Shown piece after piece: positions 12,491-26,065 of a stretch of DNA of 64,000 nt (positions are counted from its first letter, which is position 1; each line of letters starts with the position of its first letter). The position numbers and the translations under genes are program-made. Where the stretch lies: the NCBI GenBank assembly GCA_963691705.1, contig OY829539.1:7566501-7630500 (forward strand), in the 5' to 3' direction. The notes under the pieces are model-generated. The model did not search any database. It had not been told where the DNA came from and saw nothing but the letters and a program-made list of their open reading frames with translations. This stretch comes from Viola odorata. Its lineage: Eukaryota; Streptophyta; Magnoliopsida; Malpighiales; Violaceae.

Positions 12491-14662
12491 TGATATGCAA
12501 ACTCTATTTTTGTGCTGTGTTATCTGCATTTTGAGTGACTAAACATATAGCCTTGTTTGCGAGCGAGTGAGTAAACACATATCTGGTGAGGGCTGCTCGT
12601 GACTAGGCCTGATGTGGAAAAGTTCTACCTTTGGGGTCGGTATCCCAATGCTTTAATGCAGGTGTGCATCTAGGCAGGAAGCGCCTTATCGAGACCTCCG
12701 CAATTGACGGGTTTGATCATTCCAGTGCTTTGGTTGTTTGTGTTCATGTTTTGGGACTGTTTTTTATTTTGTGAATGCTCAAGGGCGAGCATTGGGCAGT
12801 GTGGGGATATTTGATTACATGTATTTTATGCATGTTTTTCCTTCCATTCTTACCTCGATTTAGGCCTTGATACTACTAATTCGCTCGTGTTTCCATCTTT
12901 CTCGCAGATCAAGGCCAAGAAGGAGAAATGTGCGAAAAGACATACTTTCTGGGAAATTTCAGAAGAGTTTAAGCTTCAAGACTAGCGTCGAGACCATAGA
13001 CACCAATTTCTCCATGTACTAATGTACTCGGATTGATATGCAAACTCTATTTTTGTGCTGTGTTATCTACATTTTGAGTGACTAAACATATAGCCTTGTT
13101 TGCGAGCGAGTGAGTAAACACATATCTGGTGAGGGCTGCTCGTGAGTAGGCCTGATGTGGAAAAGTTCTACCTTTGGGGTCGGTATCCCAATGCTTTAAT
13201 GCAGGTGTGCATCTAGGCAGGAAGCGCCTTATCGAGACCTCGGCAATTGACGGGTTTGATCATTCCAGTGCTTTGGTTATTTGTGTTCATGTTTTGAAAC
13301 TGTTTTTTATTTTGTGAATGCTCAAGGGCGAGCATTGGGCAGTGTGGGGATATTTGATTACATGTATTTTATGCATGTTTTTCCTTCCATTCTTACCTCG
13401 ATTTAGGCCTTGATACTACTAATTCACTAGTGTTTCCATCTCTATCGCAGATCAAGGCCAAGAAGCAGAAATGTGCTAAAAGACATACTTTCTGGGCAAT
13501 TTCAGAAGAGTTTGAGCTTCAAGACTAGCGTCGAGACCATAGACACCAATTTCTCCATGTACTAATGTACTCGGATAGATATGCAAACTCTATTTTTGTG
13601 CTGTGTTATCTGCATTTTGAGTGACTAAACATATAGCCTTGTTTGCGAGCGAGTGAGTAAACACATATCTGGTGAGGGCTGCTCGTGACTAGGCCTGATG
13701 TGGAAAAGTTCTACCTTTGGGGTCGGTATCCCAATGCTTTAATGCAGGTGTGCATCTAGGCAGGAAGCGCCTTATCGAGACCTCCGCAATTGACGGGTTT
13801 GATCATTCCAGTGCTTTGGTTGTTTGTGTTCATGTTTTGGGACTGTTTTTTATTTTGTGAATGCTCAAGGGCGAGCATTGGGCAGTGTGGGGATATTTGA
13901 TTTCATGTATTTTATGCATGTTTTTCCTTCCATTCTTACCTCGATTTAGGCCTTGATACTACTAATTCGCTCGTGTTTCCATCTTTATCGCAGATCAAGG
14001 CCAAGAAGGAGAAATGTGCGAAAAGACATACTTTCTGGGCAATTTCAGAAGAGTTTAAGCTTCAAGACTAGCGTCGAGACCATAGACACCAATTTCTACA
14101 TGTACTAATGTACTCGGATTGATATGCAAACTCTATTTTTGTGCTGTGTTATCTGCATTTGGAGTGACTAAACATATAGCCTTGTTTGCGAGCGAGTGAG
14201 TAAACACATATCTGGTGAGGGCTGCTCGTGACTAGGCCTGATGAGGAAAAGTTCTACCTTTGGGGTCGGTATCCCAATGCTTTAATGCAGGTGTGCATCT
14301 AGGCAGGAAGCGCCTTATCGAGACCTCCGCAATTGACGGGTTTGATCATTCCAGTGCTTTGGTTGTTTGTGTTCATGTTTTGGGACTGTTTTTTATTTTG
14401 TGAATGCTCAAGGGCGAACATTGGGCAGTTTGGGGATATTTGATTACATGTATTTTATGCATGTTTTTCCTTCCATTCTTACCTCGATTTAGGCCTTGAT
14501 ACTACTAATTCGCTCGTGTTTCCATCTTTCTCGCAGATCAAGGCCAAGAAGGAGAAATGTGCGAAAAGACATACTTTCTGGGCAATTTCAGAAGAGTTTA
14601 AGCTTCAAGACTAGCGTCGAGACCATAGACACCAATTTCTCCATGTACTAATGTACTCGGAT
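12491..14662 (+). repeat. Monomers 24-27, transition zone
   Basis: Monomer 24 repeats monomer 20 (type A with gggaaattt), and the start of monomer 25 repeats that of monomer 21 (ttatctacattt). Further in, monomer 25 becomes type B where monomer 21 is a gcgcat copy. The two therefore share a left part and differ on the right, as expected at a recombination border. Monomer 26 (13577) starts gatagatatgc and has gatttcatg, a type C trait in an A-like body. Monomer 27 (14120) has catttggagtg, gatgagga and gcagtttgg. Confidence 0.7.
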
Positions 14663-17600
14663 TGATATGCAAACTCTATTTTTGTGCTGTGTTATCTGCA
14701 TTTTGAGTGACTAAACATATAGCCTTGTTTGCGAGCGAGTGAGTAAACACATATCTGGTGAGGGATGCTCGTGACTAGGCCTGATGTGGAAAAGTTCTAC
14801 CTTTGGGGTCGGTATCCCAATGCTTTAATGCAGGTGTGCATCTAGGCAGGAAGCGCCTTATCGAGACCTCGGCAATTGTCGGGTTTGATCATTCCTGCGC
14901 TTTGGTTGTTTGTGTTCATGTTTTGGGACTGTTTTTTATTTTGTGAATGCTCAAGGGCGAGAATTGGGCAGTGTGGGGATATTTGATTTCATGTATTTTA
15001 TGCATGTTTTTCCTTCCATTCTTACCTCGATTTAGGCCTTGATACTACTAATTCGCTCGTGTTTCCATCTTTATCGCAGATCAAGGCCAAGAAGGAGAAA
15101 TGTGCGAAAAGACATACTTTCTGGGCAATTTCAGAAGAGTTTAAGCTTCAAGACTAGCGTCGAGACCATAGACACCAATTTCTACATGTACTAATGTACT
15201 CGGATTGATATGCAAACTCTATTTTTGTGCTGTGTTATCTGCATTTTGAGTGACTAAACATATAGCCTTGTTTGCGAGCGAGTGAGTAAACACATATCTG
15301 GTGAGGGCTGCTCGTGACTAGGCCTGATGTGGAAAAGTTCTACCTTTGGGGTCGGTATCCCAATGCTTTAATGCAGGTGTGCATCTAGGCAGGAAGCGCC
15401 TTATCGAGACCTCCGCAATTGACGGGTTTGATCATTCCAGTGCTTTGGTTGTTTGTGTTCATGTTTTGGGACTGTTTTTTATTTTGTGAATGCTCAAGGG
15501 CGAGCATTGGGCAGTTTGGGGATATTTGATTACATGTATTTTATGCATGTTTTTCCTTCCATTCTTACCTCGATTTAGGCCTTGATACTACTAATTCGCT
15601 CGTGTTTCCATCTCTATCGCAGATCAAGGCCAAGAAGCAGAAATGTGCTAAAAGACATACTTTCTGGGCAATTTCAGAAGAGTTTAAGCTTCAAGACTAG
15701 CGTCGAGACCATAGACACCAATTTCTCCATGTACTAATGTACTCGGATAGATATGCAAACTCTATTTTTGTGCTGTGTTATCTGCATTTTGAGTGACTAA
15801 ACATATAGCCTTGTTTGCGAGCGAGTGAGTAAACACATATCTGGTGAGGGTTGCTCGTGACTAGGCCTGATGTCGAAAAGTTCTACCTTTGGGGTCGGTA
15901 TCCCAATGCTTTAATGCAGGTGTGCATCTAGGCAGGAAGCGCCTTATCGAGACCTCGGCAATTGTCGGGTTTGATCATTCCTGCGCTTTGGTTGTTTGTG
16001 TTCATGTTTTGGGACTGTTTTTTATTTTGTGAATGCTCAAGGGCGAGAATTGGGCAGTGTGGGGATATTTGATTTCATGTATTTTATGCATGTTTTTCCT
16101 TCCATTCTTACCTCGATTTAGGCCTTGATACTACTAATTCGCTCGTGTTTCCATCTTTATCGCAGATCAAGGCCAAGAAGGAGAAATGTGCGAAAAGACA
16201 TACTTTCTGGGCAATTTCAGAAGAGTTTAAGCTTCAAGACTAGCGTCGAGACCATAGACACCAATTTCTACATGTACTAATGTACTCGGATTGATATGCA
16301 AACTCTATTTTTGTGCTGTGTTATCTGCATTTTGAGTGACTAAACATATAGCCTTGTTTGCGAGCGAGTGAGTAAACACATATCTGGTGAGGGCTGCTCG
16401 TGACTAGGCCTGATGTGGAAAAGTTCTACCTTTGGGGTCGGTATCCCAATGCTTTAATGCAGGTGTGCATCTAGGCAGGAAGCGCCTTATCGAGACCTCC
16501 GCAATTGACGGGTTTGATCATTCCAGTGCTTTGGTTGTTTGTGTTCATGTTTTGGGACTGTTTTTTATTTTGTGAATGCTCAAGGGCGAGCATTGGGCAG
16601 TTTGGGGATATTTGATTACATGTATTTTATGCATGTTTTTCCTTCCATTCTTACCTCGATTTAGGCCTTGATACTACTAATTCGCTCGTGTTTCCATCTT
16701 TCTCGCAGATCAAGGCCAAGAAGGAGAAATGTGCGAAAAGACATACTTTCTGGGCAATTTCAGAAGAGTTTAAGCTTCAAGACTAGCGTCGAGACCATAG
16801 ACACCAATTTCTCCATGTACTAATGTACTCGGATTGATATGCAAACTCTATTTTTGTGCTGTGTTATCTGCATTTTGAGTGACTAAACATATAGCCTTGT
16901 TTGCGAGCGAGTGAGTAAACACATATCTGGTGAGGGATGCTCGTGACTAGGCCTGATGTGGAAAAGTTCTACCTTTGGGGTCGGTATCCCAATGCTTTAA
17001 TGCAGGTGTGCATCTAGGCAGGAAGCGCCTTATCGAGACCTCGGCAATTGTCGGGTTTGATCATTCCTGCGCTTTGGTTGTTTGTGTTCATGTTTTGGGA
17101 CTGTTTTTTATTTTGTGAATGCTCAAGGGCGAGAATTGGGCAGTGTGGGGATATTTGATTTCATGTATTTTATGCATGTTTTTCCTTCCATTCTTACCTC
17201 GATTTAGGCCTTGATACTACTAATTCGCTCGTGTTTCCATCTTTATCGCAGATCAAGGCCAAGAAGGAGAAATGTGCGAAAAGACATACTTTCTGGGCAA
17301 TTTCAGAAGAGTTTAAGCTTCAAGACTAGCGTCGAGACCATAGACACCAATTTCTACATGTACTAATGTACTCGGATTGATATGCAAACTCTATTTTTGT
17401 GCTGTGTTATCTGCATTTTGAGTGACTAAACATATAGCCTTGTTTGCGAGCGAGTGAGTAAATACATATCTGGTGAGGGCTGCTCGTGACTAGGCCTGAT
17501 GTGGAAAAGTTCTACCTTTGGGGTCGGTATCCCAATGCTTTAATGCAGGTGTGCATCTAGGCAGGAAGCGCCTTATCGAGACCTCCGCAATTGACGGGTT

Positions 17601-19006
17601 TGATCATTCCAGTGCTTTGGTTGTTTGTGTTCATGTTTTGGGACTGTTTTTTATTTTGTGAATGCTCAAGGGCGAGCATTGGGCAGTTTGGGGATATTTG
17701 ATTACATGTATTTTATGCATGTTTTTCCTTCCATTCTTACCTCGATTTAGGCCTTGATACTACTAATTCGCTCGTGTTTCCATCTTTCTCGCAGATCAAG
17801 GCCAAGAAGGAGAAATGTGCGAAAAGACATACTTTCTGGGCAATTTCAGAAGAGTTTAAGCTTCAAGACTAGCGTCGAGACCATAGACACCAATTTCTAC
17901 ATGTACTAATGTACTCGGATTGATATGCAAACTCTATTTTTGTGCTGTGTTATCTGCATTTTGAGTGACTAAACATATAGCCTTGTTTGCGAGCGAGTGA
18001 GTAAACACATATCTGGTGAGGGCTGCTCGTGACTAGGCCTGATGTGGAAAAGTTCTACCTTTGGGGTCGGTATCCCAATGCTTTAATGCAGGTGTGCATC
18101 TAGGCAGGAAGCGCCTTATCGAGACCTCCGCAATTGACGGGTTTGATCATTCCAGTGCTTTGGTTGTTTGTGTTCATGTTTTGGGACTGTTTTTTATTTT
18201 GTGAATGCTCAAGGGCGAGCATTGGGCAGTTTGGGGATATTTGATTACATGTATTTTATGCATGTTTTTCCTTCCATTCTTACCTCGATTTAGGCCTTGA
18301 TACTACTAATTCGCTCGTGTTTCCATCTCTATCGCAGATCAAGGCCAAGAAGCAGAAATGTGCTAAAAGACATACTTTCTGGGCAATTTCAGAAGAGTTT
18401 AAGCTTCAAGACTAGCGTCGAGACCATAGACACCAATTTCTCCATGTACTAATGTACTCGGATAGATATGCAAACTCTATTTTTGTGCTGTGTTATCTGC
18501 ATTTTGAGTGACTAAACATATAGCCTTGTTTGCGAGCGAGTGAGTAAACACATATCTGGTGAGGGTTGCTCGTGACTAGGCCTGATGTCGAAAAGTTCTA
18601 CCTTTGGGGTCGGTATCCCAATGCTTTAATGCAGGTGTGCATCTAGGCAGGAAGCGCCTTATCGAGACCTCGGCAATTGTCGGGTTTGATCATTCCTGCG
18701 CTTTGGTTGTTTGTGTTCATGTTTTGGGACTGTTTTTTATTTTGTGAATGCTCAAGGGCGAGAATTGGGCAGTGTGGGGATATTTGATTTCATGTATTTT
18801 ATGCATGTTTTTCCTTCCATTCTTACCTCGATTTAGGCCTTGATACTACTAATTCGCTCGTGTTTCCATCTTTATCGCAGATCAAGGCCAAGAAGGAGAA
18901 ATGTGCGAAAAGACATACTTTCTGGGCAATTTCAGAAGAGTTTAAGCTTCAAGACTAGCGTCGAGACCATAGACACCAATTTCTACATGTACTAATGTAC
19001 TCGGAT
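14663..19006 (+). repeat. Alternating A/C array in a five-monomer order (monomers 28-35)
   Basis: Types run C (ggatgctcg), A with ctctatcgcag, C (gatagat, ggttgctcg, gtcgaaaag), A, C (ggatgctcg), A, A with ctctatcgcag, C (gatagat, ggttgctcg). Monomers 29 and 34, and 30 and 35, are 2715 bp apart and share the marks, giving a five-monomer unit. The A copies here carry gcagtttgg, and the C copies have cctgcgc, gagaattggg and gatttcatg. The A/C alternation also makes a weaker two-monomer rhythm. Confidence 0.8.
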
Positions 19007-21721
19007 TGATATGGAAACTCTATTTTTGTGCTGTGTTATCTGCATTTTGAGTGACTAAACATATAGCCTTGTTTGCGAGCGAGTGAGTAAACACATATCT
19101 GGTGAGGGCTGCTCGTGACTAGGCCTGATGTGGAAAAGTTCTACCTTTGGGGTCGGTATCCCAATGCTTTAATGCAGGTGTGCATCTAGGCAGGAAGCGC
19201 CTTATCGAGACCTCCGCAATTGACGGGTTTGATCATTCCAGTGCTTTGGTTGTTTGTGTTCATGTTTTGGGACTGTTTTTTATTTTGTGAATGCTCAAGG
19301 GCGAGCATTGGGCAGTTTGGGGATATTTGATTACATGTATTTTATGCATGTTTTTCCTTCCATTCTTACCTCGATTTAGGCCTTGATACTACTAATTCGC
19401 TCGTGTTTCCATCTTTCTCGCAGATCAAGGCCAAGAAGGAGAAATGTGCGAAAAGACATACTTTCTGGGCAATTTCAGAAGAGTTTAAGCTTCAAGACTA
19501 GCGTCGAGACCATAGACACCAATTTCTCCATGTACTAATGTACTCGGATTGATATGCAAACTCTATTTTTGTGCTGTGTTATCTGCATTTTGAGTGACTA
19601 AACATATAGCCTTGTTTGCGAGCGAGTGAGTAAACACATATCTGGTGAGGGATGCTCGTGACTAGGCCTGATGTGGAAAAGTTCTACCTTTGGGGTCGGT
19701 ATCCCAATGCTTTAATACAGGTGTGCATCTAGGCAGGAAGCGCCTTATCGAGACCTCGGCAATTGTCGGGTTTGATCATTCCTGCGCTTTGGTTGTTTGT
19801 GTTCATGTTTTGGGACTGTTTTTTATTTTGTGAATGCTCAAGGGCGAGAATTAGGCAGTGTGGGGATATTTGATTTCATGTATTTTATGCATGTTTTTCC
19901 TTCCATTCTTACCTCGATTTAGGCCTTGATACTACTAATTCGCTCGTGTTTCCATCTTTATCGCAGATCAAGGCCAAGAAGGAGAAATGTGCGAAAAGAC
20001 ATACTTTCTGGGCAATTTCAGAAGAGTTTAAGCTTCAAGACTAGCGTCGAGACCATAGACACCAATTTCTACATGTACTAATGTACTCGGATTGATATGC
20101 AAACTCTATTTTTGTGCTGTGTTATCTGCATTTTGAGTGACTAAACATATAACCTTGTTTGCGAGCGAGTGAGTAAACACATATCTGGTGAGGGCTGCTC
20201 GTGACTAGGCCTGATGTGGAAAAGTTCTACCTTTGGGGTCGGTATCCCAATGCTTTAATGCAGGTGTGCATCTAGGCAGGAAGCGCCTTATCGAGACCTC
20301 CGCAATTGACGGGTTTGATCATTCCAGTGCTTTGGTTGTTTGTGTTCATGTTTTGGGACTGTTTTTTATTTTGTGAATGCTCAAGGGCGAGCATTGGGCA
20401 GTTTGGGGATATTTGATTACATGTATTTTATGCATGTTTTTCCTTCCATTCTTACCTCGATTTAGGCCTTGATACTACTAATTCGCTCGTGTTTCCATCT
20501 TTATCGCAGATCAAGGCCAAGAAGGAGAAATGTGCGAAAAGACATACTTTCTGGGCAATTTCAGAAGAGTTTAAGCTTCAAGACTAGCGTCGAGACCATA
20601 GACACCAATTTCTCCATGTACTAATGTACTCGGATTGATATGCAAACTCTATTTTTGTGCTGTGTTATCTGCATTTTGAGTGACTAAACATATAGCCTTG
20701 TTTGCGAGCGAGTGAGTAAACACATATCTGGTGAGGGATGCTCGTGACTAGGCCTGATGTGGAAAAGTTCTACCTTTGGGGTCGGTATCCCAATGCTTTA
20801 ATGCAGGTGTGCATCTAGGCAGGAAGCGCCTTATCGAGACCTCCGCAATTGACGGGTTTGATCATTCCAGTGCTTTGGTTGTTTGTGTTCATGTTTTGGG
20901 ACTGTTTTTTATTTTGTGAATGCTCAAGGGCGAGTATTGGGCAGTGTGGGGATATTTGATTACATGTATTTTATGCATGTTTTTCCTTCCATTCTTACCT
21001 CGATTTAGGCCTTGATACTACTAATTCGCTCGTGTTTCCATCTTTCTCGCAGATCAAGGCCAAGAAGGAGAAATGTGCGAAAAGACATACTTTCTGGGCA
21101 ATTTCAGAAGAGTTTAAGCTTCAAGACTAGCGTCGAGACCATAGACACCAATTTCTCCATGTACTAATGTACTCGGATTGATATGCAAACTCTATTTTTG
21201 TGCTGTGTTATCTGCATTTTGAGTGACTAAACATATAGCCTTGTTCGCGAGCGAGTGAGTAAACACATATCTGGTGAGGGCTGCTCGTGAGTAGGCCTGA
21301 TGTGGAAAAGTTCTACCATTGGGGTCGGTATCCCAATGCTTTAATGCAGGTGTGCATCTAGGCAGGAAGCGCCTTATCGAGACCTCGGCAATTGACGGGT
21401 TTGATCATTCCAGTGCTTTGGTTATTTGTGTTCATGTTTTGAAACTGTTTTTTATTTTGTGAATGCTCAAGGGCGAGCATTGGGCAGTGTGGGGATATTT
21501 GATTACATGTATTTTATGCATGTTTTTCCTTCCATTCTTACCTCGATTTAGGCCTTGATACTACTAATTCACTCGTGTTTCCATCTCTATCGCAGATCAA
21601 GGGAAAGAAGCAGAAATGTGCTAAAAGACATACTTTCTGGGCAATTTCAGAAGAGTTTAAGCTTCAAGACTAGCGTCGGGACCATAGACACCAATTTCTA
21701 CATGTACTAATGTACTCGGAT
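19007..21721 (+). repeat. 2715-bp five-monomer block, copy 1 (monomers 36-40)
   Basis: Private marks in order are tgatatggaaactc (36), aatacagg with gagaattaggc (37), catataacc (38), ggatgctcg with gagtattggg (39), and gttcgcgag, accattgggg, caagggaaagaag, gtcgggacc (40). Every one returns exactly 2715 bp later. Monomers 36-38 continue the A, C, A order of the region to the left, while 39 and 40 start the pattern seen to the right. Confidence 0.9.
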
Positions 21722-24436
21722 TGATATGGAAACTCTATTTTTGTGCTGTGTTATCTGCATTTTGAGTGACTAAACATATAGCCTTGTTTGCGAGCGAGTG
21801 AGTAAACACATATCTGGTGAGGGCTGCTCGTGACTAGGCCTGATGTGGAAAAGTTCTACCTTTGGGGTCGGTATCCCAATGCTTTAATGCAGGTGTGCAT
21901 CTAGGCAGGAAGCGCCTTATCGAGACCTCCGCAATTGACGGGTTTGATCATTCCAGTGCTTTGGTTGTTTGTGTTCATGTTTTGGGACTGTTTTTTATTT
22001 TGTGAATGCTCAAGGGCGAGCATTGGGCAGTTTGGGGATATTTGATTACATGTATTTTATGCATGTTTTTCCTTCCATTCTTACCTCGATTTAGGCCTTG
22101 ATACTACTAATTCGCTCGTGTTTCCATCTTTCTCGCAGATCAAGGCCAAGAAGGAGAAATGTGCGAAAAGACATACTTTCTGGGCAATTTCAGAAGAGTT
22201 TAAGCTTCAAGACTAGCGTCGAGACCATAGACACCAATTTCTCCATGTACTAATGTACTCGGATTGATATGCAAACTCTATTTTTGTGCTGTGTTATCTG
22301 CATTTTGAGTGACTAAACATATAGCCTTGTTTGCGAGCGAGTGAGTAAACACATATCTGGTGAGGGATGCTCGTGACTAGGCCTGATGTGGAAAAGTTCT
22401 ACCTTTGGGGTCGGTATCCCAATGCTTTAATACAGGTGTGCATCTAGGCAGGAAGCGCCTTATCGAGACCTCGGCAATTGTCGGGTTTGATCATTCCTGC
22501 GCTTTGGTTGTTTGTGTTCATGTTTTGGGACTGTTTTTTATTTTGTGAATGCTCAAGGGCGAGAATTAGGCAGTGTGGGGATATTTGATTTCATGTATTT
22601 TATGCATGTTTTTCCTTCCATTCTTACCTCGATTTAGGCCTTGATACTACTAATTCGCTCGTGTTTCCATCTTTATCGCAGATCAAGGCCAAGAAGGAGA
22701 AATGTGCGAAAAGACATACTTTCTGGGCAATTTCAGAAGAGTTTAAGCTTCAAGACTAGCGTCGAGACCATAGACACCAATTTCTACATGTACTAATGTA
22801 CTCGGATTGATATGCAAACTCTATTTTTGTGCTGTGTTATCTGCATTTTGAGTGACTAAACATATAACCTTGTTTGCGAGCGAGTGAGTAAACACATATC
22901 TGGTGAGGGCTGCTCGTGACTAGGCCTGATGTGGAAAAGTTCTACCTTTGGGGTCGGTATCCCAATGCTTTAATGCAGGTGTGCATCTAGGCAGGAAGCG
23001 CCTTATCGAGACCTCCGCAATTGACGGGTTTGATCATTCCAGTGCTTTGGTTGTTTGTGTTCATGTTTTGGGACTGTTTTTTATTTTGTGAATGCTCAAG
23101 GGCGAGCATTGGGCAGTTTGGGGATATTTGATTACATGTATTTTATGCATGTTTTTCCTTCCATTCTTACCTCGATTTAGGCCTTGATACTACTAATTCG
23201 CTCGTGTTTCCATCTTTATCGCAGATCAAGGCCAAGAAGGAGAAATGTGCGAAAAGACATACTTTCTGGGCAATTTCAGAAGAGTTTAAGCTTCAAGACT
23301 AGCGTCGAGACCATAGACACCAATTTCTCCATGTACTAATGTACTCGGATTGATATGCAAACTCTATTTTTGTGCTGTGTTATCTGCATTTTGAGTGACT
23401 AAACATATAGCCTTGTTTGCGAGCGAGTGAGTAAACACATATCTGGTGAGGGATGCTCGTGACTAGGCCTGATGTGGAAAAGTTCTACCTTTGGGGTCGG
23501 TATCCCAATGCTTTAATGCAGGTGTGCATCTAGGCAGGAAGCGCCTTATCGAGACCTCCGCAATTGACGGGTTTGATCATTCCAGTGCTTTGGTTGTTTG
23601 TGTTCATGTTTTGGGACTGTTTTTTATTTTGTGAATGCTCAAGGGCGAGTATTGGGCAGTGTGGGGATATTTGATTACATGTATTTTATGCATGTTTTTC
23701 CTTCCATTCTTACCTCGATTTAGGCCTTGATACTACTAATTCGCTCGTGTTTCCATCTTTCTCGCAGATCAAGGCCAAGAAGGAGAAATGTGCGAAAAGA
23801 CATACTTTCTGGGCAATTTCAGAAGAGTTTAAGCTTCAAGACTAGCGTCGAGACCATAGACACCAATTTCTCCATGTACTAATGTACTCGGATTGATATG
23901 CAAACTCTATTTTTGTGCTGTGTTATCTGCATTTTGAGTGACTAAACATATAGCCTTGTTCGCGAGCGAGTGAGTAAACACATATCTGGTGAGGGCTGCT
24001 CGTGAGTAGGCCTGATGTGGAAAAGTTCTACCATTGGGGTCGGTATCCCAATGCTTTAATGCAGGTGTGCATCTAGGCAGGAAGCGCCTTATCGAGACCT
24101 CGGCAATTGACGGGTTTGATCATTCCAGTGCTTTGGTTATTTGTGTTCATGTTTTGAAACTGTTTTTTATTTTGTGAATGCTCAAGGGCGAGCATTGGGC
24201 AGTGTGGGGATATTTGATTACATGTATTTTATGCATGTTTTTCCTTCCATTCTTACCTCGATTTAGGCCTTGATACTACTAATTCACTCGTGTTTCCATC
24301 TCTATCGCAGATCAAGGGAAAGAAGCAGAAATGTGCTAAAAGACATACTTTCTGGGCAATTTCAGAAGAGTTTAAGCTTCAAGACTAGCGTCGGGACCAT
24401 AGACACCAATTTCTCCATGTACTAATGTACTCGGAT
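21722..24436 (+). repeat. 2715-bp five-monomer block, copy 2 (monomers 41-45)
   Basis: It carries all five sets of private marks of monomers 36-40 in the same order. The only difference I found is at the trailing edge: monomer 40 ends ttctacatg and monomer 45 ends ttctccatg. The junction between the copies lies between 21679 (G of gtcggg, right-end mark) and 21700 (A of ttctaca, left-end mark). The near identity implies a recent event or, less likely, an assembly duplicate. Confidence 0.9.
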
Positions 24437-26065
24437 TGATATGCAAACTCTATTTTAGTGCTGTGTTATCTGCATTTTGAGTGACTAAACATATAGCCTT
24501 GTTTGCGAGCGAGTGAGTAAACACATATCTGGTGAGGGTTGCTCGTGACTAGGCCTGATGTCGAAAAGTTCTACCTTTGGGGTCGGTATCCCAATGCTTT
24601 AATGCAGGTGTGCATCTAGGCAGGAAGCGCCTTATCGAGACCTCCGCAATTGACGGGTTTGATCATTCCAGTGCTTTGGTTGTTTGTGTTCATGTTTTGG
24701 GACTGTTTTTTATTTTGTGAATGCTCAAGGGCGAGCATTGGGCAGTGTGGGGATATTTGATTATATGTATTTTATGCATGTTTTTCCTTCCATTCTTACC
24801 TCGATTTAGGCCTTGATACTACTAATTCGCTCGTGTTTCCATCTTTCTCGCAGATCAAGGCCAAGAAGGAGAAATGTGCGAAAAGACATACTTTCTGGGC
24901 AATTTCAGAAGAGTTTAAGCTTCAAGACTAGCGTCGAGACCATAGACACCAATTTCTCCATGTACTAATGTACTCGGATTGATATCCAAACTCTATTTTT
25001 GTGCTGTGTTATCTGCATTTTGAGTGACTAAACATATAGCCTTGTTTGCGAGCGAGTGTGTAAACACATATCTGGTGAGGGCTGCTCGTGAGTAGGCCTG
25101 ATGTGGAAAAGTTCTACCTTTGGGGTCGGTATCCCAATGCTTTAATGCAGGTGTGCATCTAGGCAGGAAGCGCCTTATCGAGACCTCCGCAATTGACGGG
25201 TTTGATCATTCCAGTGCTTTGGTTGTTTGTGTTCATGTTTTGGGACTGTTTTTTATTTTGTGAATGCTCAAGGGCGAGCATTGGGCAGTGTGGGGATATT
25301 TGATTACATGTATTTTATGCATGTTTTTCCTTCCATTCTTACCTCGATTTAGGCCTTGATACTACTAATTCGCTCGTGTTTCCATCTTTCTCGCAGATCA
25401 AGGCCAAGAAGGAGAAATGTGCGAAAAGACATACTTTCTGGGAAATTTCAGAAGAGTTTAAGCTTTAAGACTAGCGTCGAGACCATAGACACCAATTTCT
25501 CCATGTACTAATGTACTCGGATTGATATGCAAACTCTATTTTTGTGCTGTGTTATCTACATTTTGAGTGACTATACATATAGCCTTGTTTGCGAGCGAGT
25601 GAGTAAACACATATCTGGTGAGGGCTGCTCGTGGGTAGGCCTGATGTGGAAAAGTTCTACCTTTGGGGTCGGTATCCCAATGCTTTAATGCAGGTGTGCA
25701 TCTAGGCAGGAAGCGCCTTATCGAGACCTCGGCAATTGACGGGTTTGATCATTCCAGTGCTTTGGTTATTTGTGTTCATGTTTTGAAACTGTTTTTTATT
25801 TTGTGAATGCTCAAGGGCGAGCATTGGGCAGTGTGGGGATATTTGATTACATGTATTTTATGCATGTTTTTCCTTCCATTCTTACCTCGATTTAGGCCTT
25901 GATACTACTAATTCACTCGTGTTTCCATCTCTATCGCAGATCAAGGCCAAGAAGCAGAAATGTGCTAAAAGACATACTTTCTGGGCAATTTCAGAAGAGT
26001 TTAAGCTTCAAGACTAGCGTCGAGACCATAGACACCAATTTCTCCATGTACTAATGTACTCGGAT
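24437..26065 (+). repeat. Monomers 46-48
   Basis: Monomer 46 has tattttagtg, ggttgctcg and gtcgaaaag at its left but cctccgc and gattatatg farther in. It is a C-headed, A-bodied hybrid that returns as 53 and 60. Monomer 47 (24980) has tgatatccaaac, gtgtgtaa in the donor-like site and aagctttaag. Monomer 48 (25523) is type B with ttatctacattt, ctatacat and gtgggtagg. Monomers 44-50 form the oldest of three seven-monomer units. Confidence 0.75.
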
